Shown in pieces: positions 53,131 through 63,689 of a DNA stretch of 64,000 nucleotides. Position 1 is the stretch's first letter; each line of letters begins with the position of its first letter. This DNA comes from Strigamia acuminata (Eukaryota > Arthropoda > Chilopoda > Geophilomorpha > Linotaeniidae), in contig OX442314.1 of assembly GCA_949358305.1 (NCBI GenBank), positions 36,367,211 through 36,431,210 on the forward strand. The letters run 5' to 3'. A program made the translations under genes and the position numbers. Under the pieces are notes generated by a model that saw nothing but the letters and a program-made list of their open reading frames with translations, did no database searches and was not told the origin of the DNA.

Positions 53131-53513
53131 TTTAGTACAGTTTGGCATGAAAAAACTGCACTTTGGCACGAATAAATGGCAGTTTGGCGTGGAAGAAGAG
53201 TATAAAGTTGCTAGCAACACCAATACATGTTGTCTGCATTGCATTGGTGCTCAAAAGCACACTCAACCACCACTCAAAACGCAGCGCAAAAGAAACAGTA
53301 ATGTATAGACAATAATCTATTAGTTGATAAAACACGTGCTTTTATTCAATGCCTGTAACAAAAATTCAATTTAAATTTAATTCTTCATTTATTTACGCAT
53401 TTACGAATTACGGCAAAGAATTGCCCAAATCATGAATTTGTGCACTCGATCCGTTTCTGAATTGAATTTACCTCTCTACCGTTGCCAAAGAAAGGAACTG
53501 GTTTTTTAGAGAT

Positions 53514-53741
53514 ATGGAGTCTGCAGCCATTGGTGATAGCATGGCACCCAAGTCAAAGCAGGCATTCTGCCCGTTATGTGCCGGTTGTGGCTGGCTTTCA
53601 TCTCTTCTTAAGAGAATTCATGTGGTCGTATGCGTCAACTGCCATGGCAGCAAACGCGTGTCAATTTCAAAACTCTGGACTAATGACAACAACAATTGGG
53701 GCAAAACTGATACAAAAGCGGAACCCAAATTCAACCCCTAG
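53514..53741 (+). CDS. Small ORF with a DnaJ-type zinc motif (75 aa)
   Basis: The peptide has CPLCAGCG, which fits the C-x2-C-x-G-x-G pattern of the DnaJ cysteine-rich domain, and a partner CVNCHGSK 20 residues later. No J domain is present. A second ORF with a similar motif lies 350 bases downstream. It may be the remains of one gene or a small zinc protein of a mobile element. I cannot assign a function. Confidence 0.4.
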   Translation: MESAAIGDSMAPKSKQAFCPLCAGCGWLSSLLKRIHVVVCVNCHGSKRVSISKLWTNDNNNWGKTDTKAEPKFNP

Positions 53742-54086
53742 CAGAAAAAAGGCTAGGGATGCTGCAGATGTGGATGACAAGATGCCGGACATTTTGAGTG
53801 TGGTGTCGGACACTTGGTCCAACACAACCAAAATGATCCAGCACAATTATACGCACTCAGTTTGGTGCCAAAGCTGAGAAATCTGGATGCAAAAGATTTG
53901 CATTTAGCTAGAATTAAAATTGATTCAATCTTGTACGAAATTATTCATAAAAGTGATTTAAATGCATGAATAATTAATGTTTGAATTAAATTATTTTTTT
54001 TACTTGCAAAAAAATTGGCATTGAATTAATGGCCCCCGAGAAATAATGGTTCCCCCCCCAGAAAAAACTGTTTCACCCCAAATAAC

Positions 54087-54377
54087 ATGGCTGGCGGTCA
54101 AAAGGAAGATTTCCCAGGGAAGAAATACCCCAAAGATTATCGAACGCCACCACTTCACGCGGTTGGACCACCGAAGTTTCCGGGTTTCCACCCCAATGAT
54201 CCATTGGACGCTGGTTTCCCTGATTTCGAGGTTTGTCCTGTGTGTTCGGGGTACGGCGTGGAAATGGATCCACCGAGGGTTGAATGCAACTGCCGAGCCT
54301 GCGACGAACGCCAGGCTGGGGTGGAACAGCTAATTAACCGTTTTGGTGCAGCAAAATCATTTGTTGCACCAAACTGA
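54087..54377 (+). CDS. Small ORF with a zinc-ribbon-like motif (96 aa)
   Basis: It starts with ATG (MAGGQKEDFPGKKYP) and carries CPVCSGYG followed 15 residues later by CNCRACDER. The first matches C-x2-C-x-G-x-G, the second is a degenerate partner. A Pro-rich segment precedes it. There is no recognisable homologue by eye. Its arrangement parallels the ORF at 53514-53741. Confidence 0.4.
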   Translation: MAGGQKEDFPGKKYPKDYRTPPLHAVGPPKFPGFHPNDPLDAGFPDFEVCPVCSGYGVEMDPPRVECNCRACDERQAGVEQLINRFGAAKSFVAPN

Positions 54378-54517
54378 GCAAATTGCGCAGATTTACTGCA
54401 CAACTTCTAAGTGTGCCAAGCTTGAAATCCCAATTTTGGCACACTCTTGATATCACACTGTAACAACACACACCTTGTCACTGCTACGCCAAAACTTGCT
54501 TGTATTGACTGTGTAAC

Positions 54518-54763
54518 GTTCGTGTGAATTGAAACTCTGCTTGCTTTGCCCATTGTGCAAAGCCAGCACCCGTACCAGCCGTCGCTGCTACATGAATTAC
54601 TTCCCAGAAGAGGAGCCTCTTGCCGTGAACCATTGCCGAAGCCAGTCTCCGGATTCCGTAAATCTTGAAGTATACGCCGCATACCAAGGGGAAATCAGAG
54701 CATCCACTGAGGGTTACCATACAAGGGACCAGCAGCGTTTTTAGAGGCTACCATACTAAACTA
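54518..54763 (+). repeat. Duplicated Cys-rich module, copy 2 (~246 bp)
   Basis: Second copy of the module at 51915. Here a 71-codon frame stays open (LCLLCPLCKASTRTSRRC; SPDSVNLEVYAAYQGE). The two copies flank the tandem duplication and the small zinc ORFs and may mark the ends of a duplicated or transposed segment of about 2.6 kb. Confidence 0.8.
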
Positions 54764-54914
54764 ATGTTTAGAATTAATTTAGATTGTTTGGATGCTGGTC
54801 GATGGCTTTCGAATTTTGTTATTTAAGATTTCTGTATTGCAACGATAAACGAACGAGTGAAATCTTCTTTTTGTTCCTTTCCAAGTTTCAAGGTAGCTTA
54901 CAGCAAATCACGAT

Positions 54915-55315
54915 ATGAGGCCATCAGTTGTCAAATTTCTTCATTGTCATCAAGCTTTGAATAAGGATTTTCTTCTAGTTTTACTTGGAACGGACACCCA
55001 ATCAAACGAAACTACTGCTCACTGGATGTTGGGCATAATTTGCTTCAAAATAGAGCAAATTAGCATTTTAGACTCATCACCACCAACGTTAGACGTGTTT
55101 CTGGCAAGATCGGAATCCTTTAAAATATTGGCAATTTATAGTTGCAATTTCATATTCACTTGTAAATTGTGAGTTTGATTTTGATAAGTGGCTGTTCAAT
55201 TATGCTATAGATTTGCCAATTCAACGTAATGGGTTTGATTGTGGAATCTTTGTTTGCCATGAAATGTCAGGATTGTTGAAGAATTTCGATTTTGATGTAT
55301 TTTTGCAGAGTAGTT
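54915..55315 (+). pseudogene. C48 (Ulp1/SENP-like) cysteine protease relic
   Basis: The pieces contain the catalytic histidine context (TTAHWMLGIICFK), the aspartate (ISILDSSPP) and, after a one-base frame change near 55165, the glutamine and cysteine boxes (DLPIQRNGFDCGIFVCHEM). The H-D-Q-C order and spacing fit SUMO-protease-type C48 peptidases. Such domains are often captured by Mutator-like and other mobile elements, which fits this island. The frame change and lack of a proper start make it a relic. Confidence 0.7.
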
Positions 55316-55514
55316 ATTAGAAACTTCATTGCATCAAAGACTGCAATTCACCAGCAATTTGAAGAAGAAAATGTGATTAAAGTGTCTGAACACTTAGGCA
55401 GGAATTGTAACAACTATAATAGGAAGCATGCAACATGTGCGTCAACTGTCGACAGTGATTCCATAAAGAGTGTCTCTTACAAATATGAACATTGCAAGTA
55501 AAAGTTGTCTTACC

Positions 55515-56100
55515 TGGTATTTAAGTTTTCAAATTTTCCATATTTTTCATATTTAAGTTTTCATATTTTCCATATTTTTCATGTTCAAGTTTTCATATTT
55601 TTAGAAGTGGCAAAAGAGACAACAGAAAAGTTAGAATTCCCTCAGCTGCGTGAAATGTTTTTTTTAAGCAATCAATATACCTGAAAGATGTTGTTGAATG
55701 AAAGTAAAATGGCCTTTAGTTTTTCATAGTAAACAAATGTTTACACATTTTTACAACTTCAGGAAACCTACTAGACTAAATCACCACAAGTAGTCTCAAA
55801 ATTGTTCAGAGATAACAAATTAATTTTTTTTAAATAATTTTTGCTAATTTATTTTTCATTTGATGACGCTAGCAACCAACAGTATACATCTATAGTAAAT
55901 AAGCGTTACTAAATTCTGATGCACCTACGTCTGCACCAGATTTTGGTACTCCAATTTCTAAACAACCCAAAAGAAATTGGTGGCAGGAATCTTCCACTCG
56001 GGACCAGTCCGCAGAGTGCAAAATCATCAGTCAATTGAAAAATATAAACAAGTAACTGTTTTCAGGACATTTCAATGCTCGATATTAATTAATTTTTTTA
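55515..56100. other. Unassigned, contains two degenerate 23-bp minisatellite units
   Basis: Units at 55515-55600 match the array at 46025-46630. The rest is AT-rich with nothing recognised. Confidence 0.5.
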
Positions 56101-56188
56101 TTTTGCAGTGACCTTTCAACTTGTAATGAAGTCGCTCCTGATGAATCAGATTAGTTTGAAAAATTTGTTGAGAGCCTCGTTCTGCAAA

Positions 56189-57209
56189 TTAAGGCTCGTT
56201 TACATTGTTGCAAAATCGCGTTCGAATTTATGCAAACGCAACAATTTCGCGCATGAAAGTTCGCGTCGCAACCCTTCGCACGCGAAATTTCAGAGTAGAC
56301 TTGAAGTCTACTTTTTCGCTTCGCTTGGATTGTTTGCACGCGTTGGCCAATGACAGACCAGATAGCTATGACGTCACCAACTTCACAATTTATTCAAAAT
56401 GGCAGCACCACGTTGAACAAGTGAGACGGAATTTTCTCTTGTTCAATTAGTGGAAGAAAATAAATGTCTCTATGACATTAGTCTGCGGCAGTATAGGGAT
56501 AAAGTATTAAGAGAGAATGTATGGACGGCAATTTCAGGCAGATTAGGCCAAGATGGTAAGATTAGTCAACATAACATGGGATGAATTTTATTTTGATTAT
56601 TTTTTTTCTTTTGTATAGCAAAAAGCTGTAAAGACCAGTGGAAGTCAATAAGGGACAAATATAACAGGGAAAAAAGGAAACTCAAACACCCAAGTGGTGA
56701 TGAAGGTACCATTGTCAAGAAGTGGCCGCTATACACTCATCTGGGTTTTTTGGCACCATTTCTATCAGCTCTCAGGTAAACAACTAGAGTTTAAACTTTA
56801 TCCAGTTCACTTGTGAACACATACGAGGTCATGTCTGACGTTTAATGTGTTCACAACTAAACTGGATTCCGAAAATTTCTATTACATGTGTAAATTATTT
56901 TCATTTCAGGTCAGAAGGTAATGTTTGTCAAGATGTTGTTACAACACAGAATGATTGTCTAAACATTCTGAACAGTATGATGGCACCTGGTGAAGGTAAA
57001 AATTTGTTTAAATGCATTTGTACTGAATAATAAACTAATTTATTTATATTTTCTTAGATTTTCACAGCAAGGAAATTTCAGGACATGAGTTTAGGGTGTA
57101 ACAGATCCTCATCACCACAACCTCCACCTCAGCACCACCAAAATAACCGATCATCGTCATCATCACCAGCAGACAGTTTATTTTCACCTAGGTTGTAAAC
57201 GAGCCTTTA
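56189..57209. mobile_element. PIF/Harbinger-like element carrying a MADF gene (1015 bp)
   Basis: The element at 56192-57206 has matching ends, AGGCTCGTTTACA on the left and its reverse complement TGTAAACGAGCCT on the right. It is flanked on both sides by TTA, the target duplication typical of PIF/Harbinger. Inside is only a MADF-domain gene; the DDE transposase is missing. Harbinger elements normally encode a transposase plus a Myb/SANT or MADF DNA-binding partner, so this looks like a deletion derivative that kept the partner. Confidence 0.85.
56399..57101 (+). pseudogene. MADF-domain gene inside the Harbinger element, stop at codon 6
   Basis: Exons 56399-56555, 56619-56775, 56910-56995 and 57058-57101 have GT/AG ends and matching phases (1,2,1), giving 148 codons. 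The MADF domain is clear: LVQLVEENKCLYDISLRQYR, ENVWTAISGRLGQD, CKDQWKSIRDKYNREKRKL, then KKWPLYTHLGFL. Only codon 6 is wrong: the frame begins ATG GCA GCA CCA CGT TGA, a stop in line with an otherwise intact protein. It may be a single nonsense mutation, or translation may start elsewhere. In the family the domain binds DNA, here presumably element ends. Confidence 0.8.
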
Positions 57210-57379
57210 CAGATGAGAATAACAGAAAGGAAGCGAAAAAATCAGATATAAACACATTGTACGGTGCCATAAACTAAATTGATGTTAAATTCCCTGTTAC
57301 AGAAATTCAAATCTGACACCATTAAACCTTATGGCAATGAGGGAGACCATGAAAAATTCGAAATGTATGAATGCTAAAT

Positions 57380-57600
57380 ATAAAATGCAACTTAATCAGA
57401 AATCCATAATAAAACACCATTTCTGATAAATGCTTAGACTTATTCAATAGAATGCAATCTCATAATACCAAATGTGTATTAAATTTCATGGCTAGTAAAT
57501 GCTACACTCATTCAATGGAATGCAGTCTTACAATACCACATATTATGCATATCGGGTAAACGCTATACTCATTTAGTGGAATGCAGTCTTACAGGACCCA
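57380..57600 (+). repeat. Degenerate ~65-bp tandem repeat (three units)
   Basis: The motif CTCATTCAATGGAATGCAGTCTTACAATACC recurs in three diverged forms around 57440, 57510 and 57575. Confidence 0.6.
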
Positions 57601-57704
57601 AAACATTTGTCAAATAAACATTAAAAATCCACAAAAAGAGAAACAAACGTGAAATGGAGACTGGACACACGGCAGCGTCAAACCAATTCAAGAATCAGCG
57701 ATGA

Positions 57705-58175
57705 TCAAACACAAACTTGTCGAGAATAAATTGAAAGATTAATCCACATTAGAATAATAAAAAAATGAGAATCCAAATTCCGAACACCAGAGCTCTCATT
57801 CAGCACCACCGTTAACAGTGGCCCAGGGACAACCGCGAGGAGGTAGAGAGTTGGATTTTCTGTCCCCAAATAATTTTTAAATATACTGGTACTGTAGAAA
57901 TCAACCATAAATAAAATAAAAGACCGGAAACGAGATGCATACAATAACTTACCGTCAACGTGGCCAATATGAAAATGGCGGAACGAAAAACTTCGGGAAG
58001 ACTGGAACAAATGAAACATTTTAACACCGGATGAATCGATCAAATTTTGCGAAAACATCAAAATAAAGATCGCTGCGAACCTGATGAACGTTCCCATAAA
58101 CAATACTGCATTCGATGGTAAAAGATTCGAGAGATATCTGCTAGAATTTGATAAGTTTAAGCAGCCCAAAACCAC
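57705..58175 (-). CDS. Possible minus-strand membrane-protein gene fragment
   Basis: A minus-strand block contains hydrophobic segments (NAVLFMGTFIRFAAIFILMF) and a consensus donor (GTTGACG|GTAAGT at about 57952). A consensus acceptor follows (GATTTCTACAG at about 57895), after which another hydrophobic frame (LYLLAVVPGPLLTVVLNE) runs on. The frames on each side do not join in a single obvious phase, so the model is incomplete. A small multi-span membrane protein is possible; I considered transmembrane ciliary proteins but cannot support a name. Confidence 0.3.
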   Translation of the reverse strand: MVLGCLNLSNSSRYLSNLLPSNAVLFMGTFIRFAAIFILMFSQNLIDSSGVKMFHLFQSSRSFSFRHFHIGHVDGKLLYASRFRSFILFMVDFYSTSIFKNYLGTENPTLYLLAVVPGPLLTVVLNESSGVRNLDSHFFIILMWINLSIYSRQVCV

Positions 58176-58382
58176 GCCGTGACCTGACTACTAACGGAAG
58201 CAGAACTGAATTATGGGAAATAGCGAACACGCATTTAACGTCTTTCCGGTGTTGATTAGTTGCATTTAATACGTCATTACTTCTCAATACAGTGCACTTT
58301 GATACACTTTGATTACGCGGGATTTGTTCAATAAAACCCCATTTTGATAAAACGGGTTGACGAATGTGATAAAACCCGAAAA

Positions 58383-58790
58383 GACAATACTTAAGAGCTT
58401 CTTTTAAACGAAAACTGCTGCACGACAAGCAGTTCCACACAGAAATTGAAATACCGTGACTTTTGTCGTTTGATTTCACGTTGTCTGGTGTTGTTGACAC
58501 ACGACCCTTTATTTCCACTCTTCCGCTTCTTCCGCGTACGTTATTTCTTACGAAAATCCCCATCAAATCGGCACGCCCATATTGTTTGCAACGTCGGAGG
58601 GACTTTACTTGAGGGTCACTCAACAATTCGGCGCTCGGGAATTTTAAAATTTTACAAACATCGACCTTGATTTTATTTTGACAATATTTCCCAAAAGAAA
58701 TTAAAAAAATTCGAAGAAAATATTTCTTTTCGTTAATTTTTTTTATTTTTACATGACGATATCGGCAAAGGGAAAAATACAGGGGACACT
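58383..58790. repeat. Interspersed repeat R, copy B (~408 bp)
   Basis: Same orientation as copy A at 42226-42650, sharing GACAATACTTAAGAGC at one end, the TTGTTTGCAACGTCGGAGGG core and ATGACGATATCGGCAAAGGG near the other. It has a short extra piece (AAGCAGTTCCAC) and a deletion relative to copy A. Confidence 0.75.
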
Positions 58791-59359
58791 AAAGTCTTAA
58801 CAATAAATTACATATATTTTTTTTTATTTGTAAAAAATGTACAGATGTATAAAAATAAAATGCATTTCTTCTTTCCAAATTTCCATCGTAATAATGCTCA
58901 ATGATTAAAATAAAGAATAATTAAAGTTATAGGATCTAAATAAAATACGTAGCACTGCCACCCACCGTGTGATTTATGTATTATATGTATAAAAAGAAAT
59001 GGTTTTGATTTGTTTTTCATGTGAAAATAAATTCAAATATTGTTTGAAATAATAAAATTTTTATATAAAACGAGAAAACAATGTTTATTTCATCCGAAAC
59101 AACAATTTTTTAAACAACAACGACTACGAAATTCCGCCAAAATGGCGGAATTTCAATGAATTGTGGGTTAAGTCATTGTTCACTGGAATGTTTGCATTTC
59201 GGTTGCCATCACCACCCAACATGGAGCATTAAAATTTTTTTAAAAGTAAAATATCTAAATATTTTATTAGTTTTTCAATTTTTCTAATTTATAGTTTTGG
59301 CTTCGACTCACTGCGGGGCGTTTTGCCCGCGCAATCTCTACAATTCTGGCCCGTTTTCG
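58791..59359. other. AT-rich 5' flank of the TAX1BP1-like gene
   Basis: It contains a palindromic stretch at about 59132-59153 (ATTCCGCCAAAATGGCGGAAT) close to the presumed promoter. No TATA box is obvious. Confidence 0.4.
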
Positions 59360-62300
59360 ATGTGTACGAAATCTGACAGCTGGGGTGACATCCAACACGA
59401 TGCTCCGGCGCGAGTGACGTTACCTCCGGTTCAGTTTGTGCACATTTCTGAAAGTTATTCCGTACAACAAGACCTACAAATTGTGGTTGAGTTTGGTAAA
59501 GAGGTATACGAGTTGTCTGCACCATTTGTGAGCTCATTTAACCATTTATTTGTCTTTGGTTTGCAGTTTGTTGCTACTGTTGACGACTGGGTTGGACTTT
59601 TTCCACTAGACTGGCGAACGTTGAAGCAATATGTGGCTTATCAGTGGATTCAGCATCAAGCCGTTGATGGCCGACAAACTATTTCTATATCTCAATCTAA
59701 ACTACCGGTAATTAATTGTAGTTAGACATTTAGGGGTGGATTGATATCTTTTCCTCGCAGTTCTCGTGGAAGAAGAGCCCCAAACCAGTACGCATTTTTG
59801 GGCCCCCAAATACAAACTATTTTTGAATTTTTGGTCCCCAAAATAGGAATTTATATGAATTTGGATCCCCAAAATATGAATTTGGGCCCCCAAAATAGGA
59901 ATTTATATGAATTTGGGCCCCCAAAGTAGGAATTTGTATGAATTTGGGCCCCCAAAATAAGAATTTATATGAATTTGAGCCCCCAAAATAGGAATTTATA
60001 TGAATTCGGGCCCCCGCAGTAAAATTATATTTGAATTTGAGCCCCCAAAATTAATCTGTTTTTATTTTCTTTATGCAGACTGACCTTCAACAATATTACC
60101 AATTTATGTACGTCAATGGCAATACTACCGTGGTCGGAATGAGTACGCCGTTTTATTTCACCGAAGATGAATTATTCATGGATGCCAAAGGCGAGGAAGA
60201 AGTAGACAGCACAGAACTGGGCCGCAGAGGAGCTTGCGAGCGACTGAACATGCAGCCAAACACAGTGTCCACCGAGTCCAACATGTCAATTGACATGATA
60301 CCCGAAGAATCCCTCACGAGTATCTCGGACGAAGTGCACGACAACGTCAACGAGTGCGTGCCGACGCAGTCTGATTTCTTCCTTCAAGGCAAACCGTGCG
60401 GAGACAATACGGAGTTTGTGGAGCCCAATGTAGAAACGATGGCGTTGGTTCCTTGGACAAGACAAGACGAATTAATTTGGGACGAGACTGCCGTCCAGTT
60501 GGCAATGGCTGCTAACAAAGTGAGCTTAGAGAGCGAATTGGAGAAGTCGTCGCCGACCGTGCGAAAACAGCGCAAAGACAAAGTGGAAGTCAACAAGACG
60601 GGTGCGATTCCTTTGGACGAAAAAGGCAGAGCACATTTTAGTAGCATCTCGGTTCCTTCTTGCGTCACACCGCCTGACAAGTTGTCTCCAAAGACCACTC
60701 CTGCAGCTTCCAGTAGAACTTCCTCTGAATCCTTGGAGACAGGATCCTCAGCAAAGTCCTCAAAGGTAGGTCTTCTTTTATTCCTTGTTAGAAATCCCCA
60801 AACCAAGTTTCATCAAAATCCGAGCGATGAATTTCGAGATATGGACTTTATGTACAGCCGCAGTTGTGGACAAAAAAAACTTTCCTTCAGTTTAGCTGTT
60901 TTAAGTTTATCTATCATTATTTGCCTGGTTTATCTTTTAATACTGTTGTTAGGGCATGACGAGAAACCAGGTCAAGATTGATGTCATCGAGAAACCAGGT
61001 CAAGATTGATGTCATTGAATCTCAATGGATTTTTATGCCACCTGGTAGATAAACTTAAAACAGCTAAACTAAAAGGAAGTTTTTTTTGTCCATATTCAGT
61101 CACTTTATATTGAACTACTTGTAGTCCTTTGTGCAGTGGGGCTGCGACTGCGAATGGGGTACTGCGGGGTTTTTGTAAAGTCCAGGGAATGTGCTGGACA
61201 GAGTCTTGGATTGATCAAACTGATTCTTTGTTTTTAATTTGTAGAAAGATGCTAATTTGGATCAAGTGGTGTCACGTTTTTTTAATTTTCTTGGGTCAGT
61301 GATTGCAAGAAGCGAAAGCGAAAAATCTTTAGAAGGCGAAAAGTCCGCTACCTGTACTCGCTGCAGCCAACTCGAGGTAGATTTGGAGTCGGCCAGATCG
61401 AGGGCTTTCCATGCAGAGTACAGAGAAGGGGCTCTTGTTAGAGAACTGTTGAGTTTGAGGAAACAAGTGAAGCAACAGGAATTGAGAACGTCCGAATTGC
61501 TCGATCATTTGCACGTGCGGTGCGACGAAAATAGCAAAGTCGAGATTTTGAAGGACCAACTGAGTCAAGTCCTGAACGAGCTGCAACAAGCTGTACACAA
61601 CATGCACAGGTTGACACAAAAAAAAAACAACCTGGAAACAAAGGTTTGTCATAATAAGTTGGTATGGAAAGTTGTTGATGCTTTGATTCAAAATGCAGGT
61701 GGGAAATTTGATGTGGGAAAAGGCAGGCATGTGTGCTAAACTTCAGGTCCTGCAACAAGGTGAAGCAAGGAACAGCAGAAGGACTTCAGAGCTAAGCGCC
61801 GCTTTACTCGATGCGCAAGAAGAAGTGCATCATTTGAGCAGAAGACATGGGGAAAGCCAACAATTTATAGAGGCTTTGCTGGCTACTTTGTGTAGTCTGG
61901 GCTACACCAATATCAAAGACCCTGCAGGCTCCAGCATTAACTTGGAAAACATTGCTGGACCAGGATTGCACCTGGAACCAGTGTCAGAAGAAAGCCCAAT
62001 TACCAAATGGACAAACAAGTACAAATTCCAACAACCTGGTACAAATGCAATTACGGTTGATCCAACATCGCTACGAGATAGAAAGTCTATACACGTAGGG
62101 TACATACTAGCTGAATTGGCAATGCCATCTATCGACTAGATCGCATCCTGAGGCTATTAAACAAGATAATTCGCCCCTGGTACATCCTGTCCTAATACGC
62201 CCCTGGTACATCCTGTCTTAATACGCCCCTGATACATCCTGTCCTAATACGCCCCTGGTACATCATGTCCTAATACGCCCCTGATACATCCTGTCCTAAT

Positions 62301-63689
62301 ACGCCCCTGGTACATCCTGTCCTAATACGCCCCTGGTACATCCTGTTGGAATAAGTGTCTGGTTAAGCGGTGGCGTGAGGCTGATTGCTTCAATGTTAAC
62401 CATGTCAATTTTACTGAGAATTGGCATCAGCTGGACTGGGTACAAATTTAGTACCAGGAAATCTGGATGGGTCGGGCCACAGGGACAGGCTACGGTGGGC
62501 CAGGGATGGGCCACAGGCCACCGGGAAGTTCCCGGTAGCCCGCCGGGCCAGTCCAGCGCTGCAGCTGGATTGAGAGTAATACCAACTTCTTCTTATAAAC
62601 ATGTCTTAGCATCAGAGAGCAAACATTCTCTGGGAGGGAGGTTTAATGGAGACTTTCTATATCATTGCGATGTTATATCTGTGTCAGTATGGTTGGCGAT
62701 GTCCGATGGTAATAGCCACATACAAATTGTTGTTAGACAAATGGCACAAGGCAATTCTGACTTCCAAAGAGATCATCCAGCAACTTCAGAGCAAGATCCG
62801 TGATTTGGAGCAGTTTTGTCGCGAACAAGAAACCGGTTCCAGTCGATTTATTGACATGCAGAAATGTTTGAACGACGAAAGAAAGAAAAGCACGCTTTTG
62901 GAAAACCAAATGAGTCAAATAATGATGTCTTTTCCCACGAAACAAGACAGCAAGTCTACGGTATCACCGTCGATGGACAAGGCAAGTTTTGCTCTGCAGG
63001 ATCGAATTGCTAAGAAAACCGCGTCGATGGACAAGACAAGTTTTGCTCTGCAGGATCGGATTGCTAAGCAAACCTCACGGTCACGAGTAAGCAAATTAAA
63101 ATTACCAGTGGTGTAGCAGTGCATCCAATTGACATGGGTCCATAAGTCTAGGGGGCCCGTCGAGAATGAAAAGTACTGAAAATCCTAGCTATGGCTAAAC
63201 TGCTAAAAGTCCCAACTTGCACGTGGGCCCATCGACTTCTTGCTACGCCACTGAAAATTTACCCCCACTATAGCCTTAGATTGCAACCCTCTTGCAACTT
63301 GCACACCTGATTGTAGCAGGGAAGTGTACCTTGCACCGGCCTGACCGGAGTCGGACCATTCGATGGGGATTGAAATGATTTTTTTGCTTTAATGATTTCA
63401 GGATCTGGATTTAACAAATCCAGGTTATGAACTGCAAGGAGCAAGGCCTAAATTCCTGAGCAAACAACAGTTGTGTGAGCCTGTGGACGAATTGGATCGG
63501 GGAAATCAAGCAGCCGTTCCAACGTTCCGTTCTTTCAACCTTGCCGCTCCGGTTGTTGACGATTTTCCTCACCACTGTCCTTTCTGCGGAGATACATTTC
63601 CAGCCTATTTGCTGCCCAGTGACAAACAAGAACACATCCGAATGCACATGTATTCAGAGCTGCAAAGAAACGTGACGAACAATGTGTAA
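59360..63689 (+). CDS. TAX1BP1/CALCOCO-like autophagy-receptor protein, 7 exons, ~782 aa
   Basis: Proteins of this class link ubiquitinated cargo to autophagy and modulate signalling in the cytosol. Exons: 59360-59503, 59567-59707, 60079-60765, 61245-61643, 61699-62038, 62737-63086, 63402-63689. All have GT/AG ends, phases agree and the sum is 783 codons. The N-terminal SKICH domain is clear (VQFVHISESYSVQQDLQIVV; DDWVGLFPLDWRTLKQYVAY; QYYQFMYVNGNTTVVGMSTPF). A long Ser/Glu-rich linker follows, then coiled coils (about residues 330-570). Next is a twice-repeated SFALQDRIAK unit, then a C-terminal UBZ-like zinc finger (CPFCGDTF ... H-x3-H). The first ATG in the SKICH frame is at 59360. The donor at 62038 is the least certain, because the frame could instead read on to a stop at 62139, which would give a shorter isoform. 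Confidence 0.85.
59796..60055 (+). repeat. 31-bp tandem repeat in intron 2 of the TAX1BP1-like gene
   Basis: About eight units of the form GAATTTGGGCCCCCAAAATAGGAATTTATAT. Each has a GGGCCC core that is palindromic with CCAAA/TTTGG. Confidence 0.9.
60868..61092. mobile_element. Inverted-repeat element (MITE-like) in intron 3 of the TAX1BP1-like gene
   Basis: GTGGACAAAAAAAACTTTCC ... GCTGTTTTAAGTTTATCT at 60864-60911 is matched in reverse complement by 61031-61083. Between them is a twice-repeated 29-bp unit (GAGAAACCAGGTCAAGATTG). The ~48-bp arms would fold into a long hairpin in the transcript. No clear target duplication is seen. Confidence 0.75.
62168..62346 (+). repeat. 26-bp tandem repeat in intron 5 of the TAX1BP1-like gene
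   Basis: Seven units of TAATACGCCCCTGGTACATC plus CTGTCC with one or two changes each (CTGATAC variants). Confidence 0.93.
62460..62565. other. GC-rich GGGCCA-repeat stretch in intron 5
   Basis: Short repeats of GGGCCAC/GGCCACAGG and the near-palindrome CGGGAAGTTCCCG-GTAGCCCGCCGGGC stand out against the AT-rich intron. The cause is unknown. Confidence 0.5.

Noticed and set aside
53514-54377. A true DnaJ/Hsp40 gene
   Set aside because: No J domain (no HPD motif) and only one complete C-x2-C-x-G-x-G motif in each ORF.
57705-58175. Assignment to TMEM138, TMEM216 or TMEM17
   Set aside because: Short hydrophobic similarities could be argued for each, but no diagnostic motif and no in-phase joining was found, so no name is supported.
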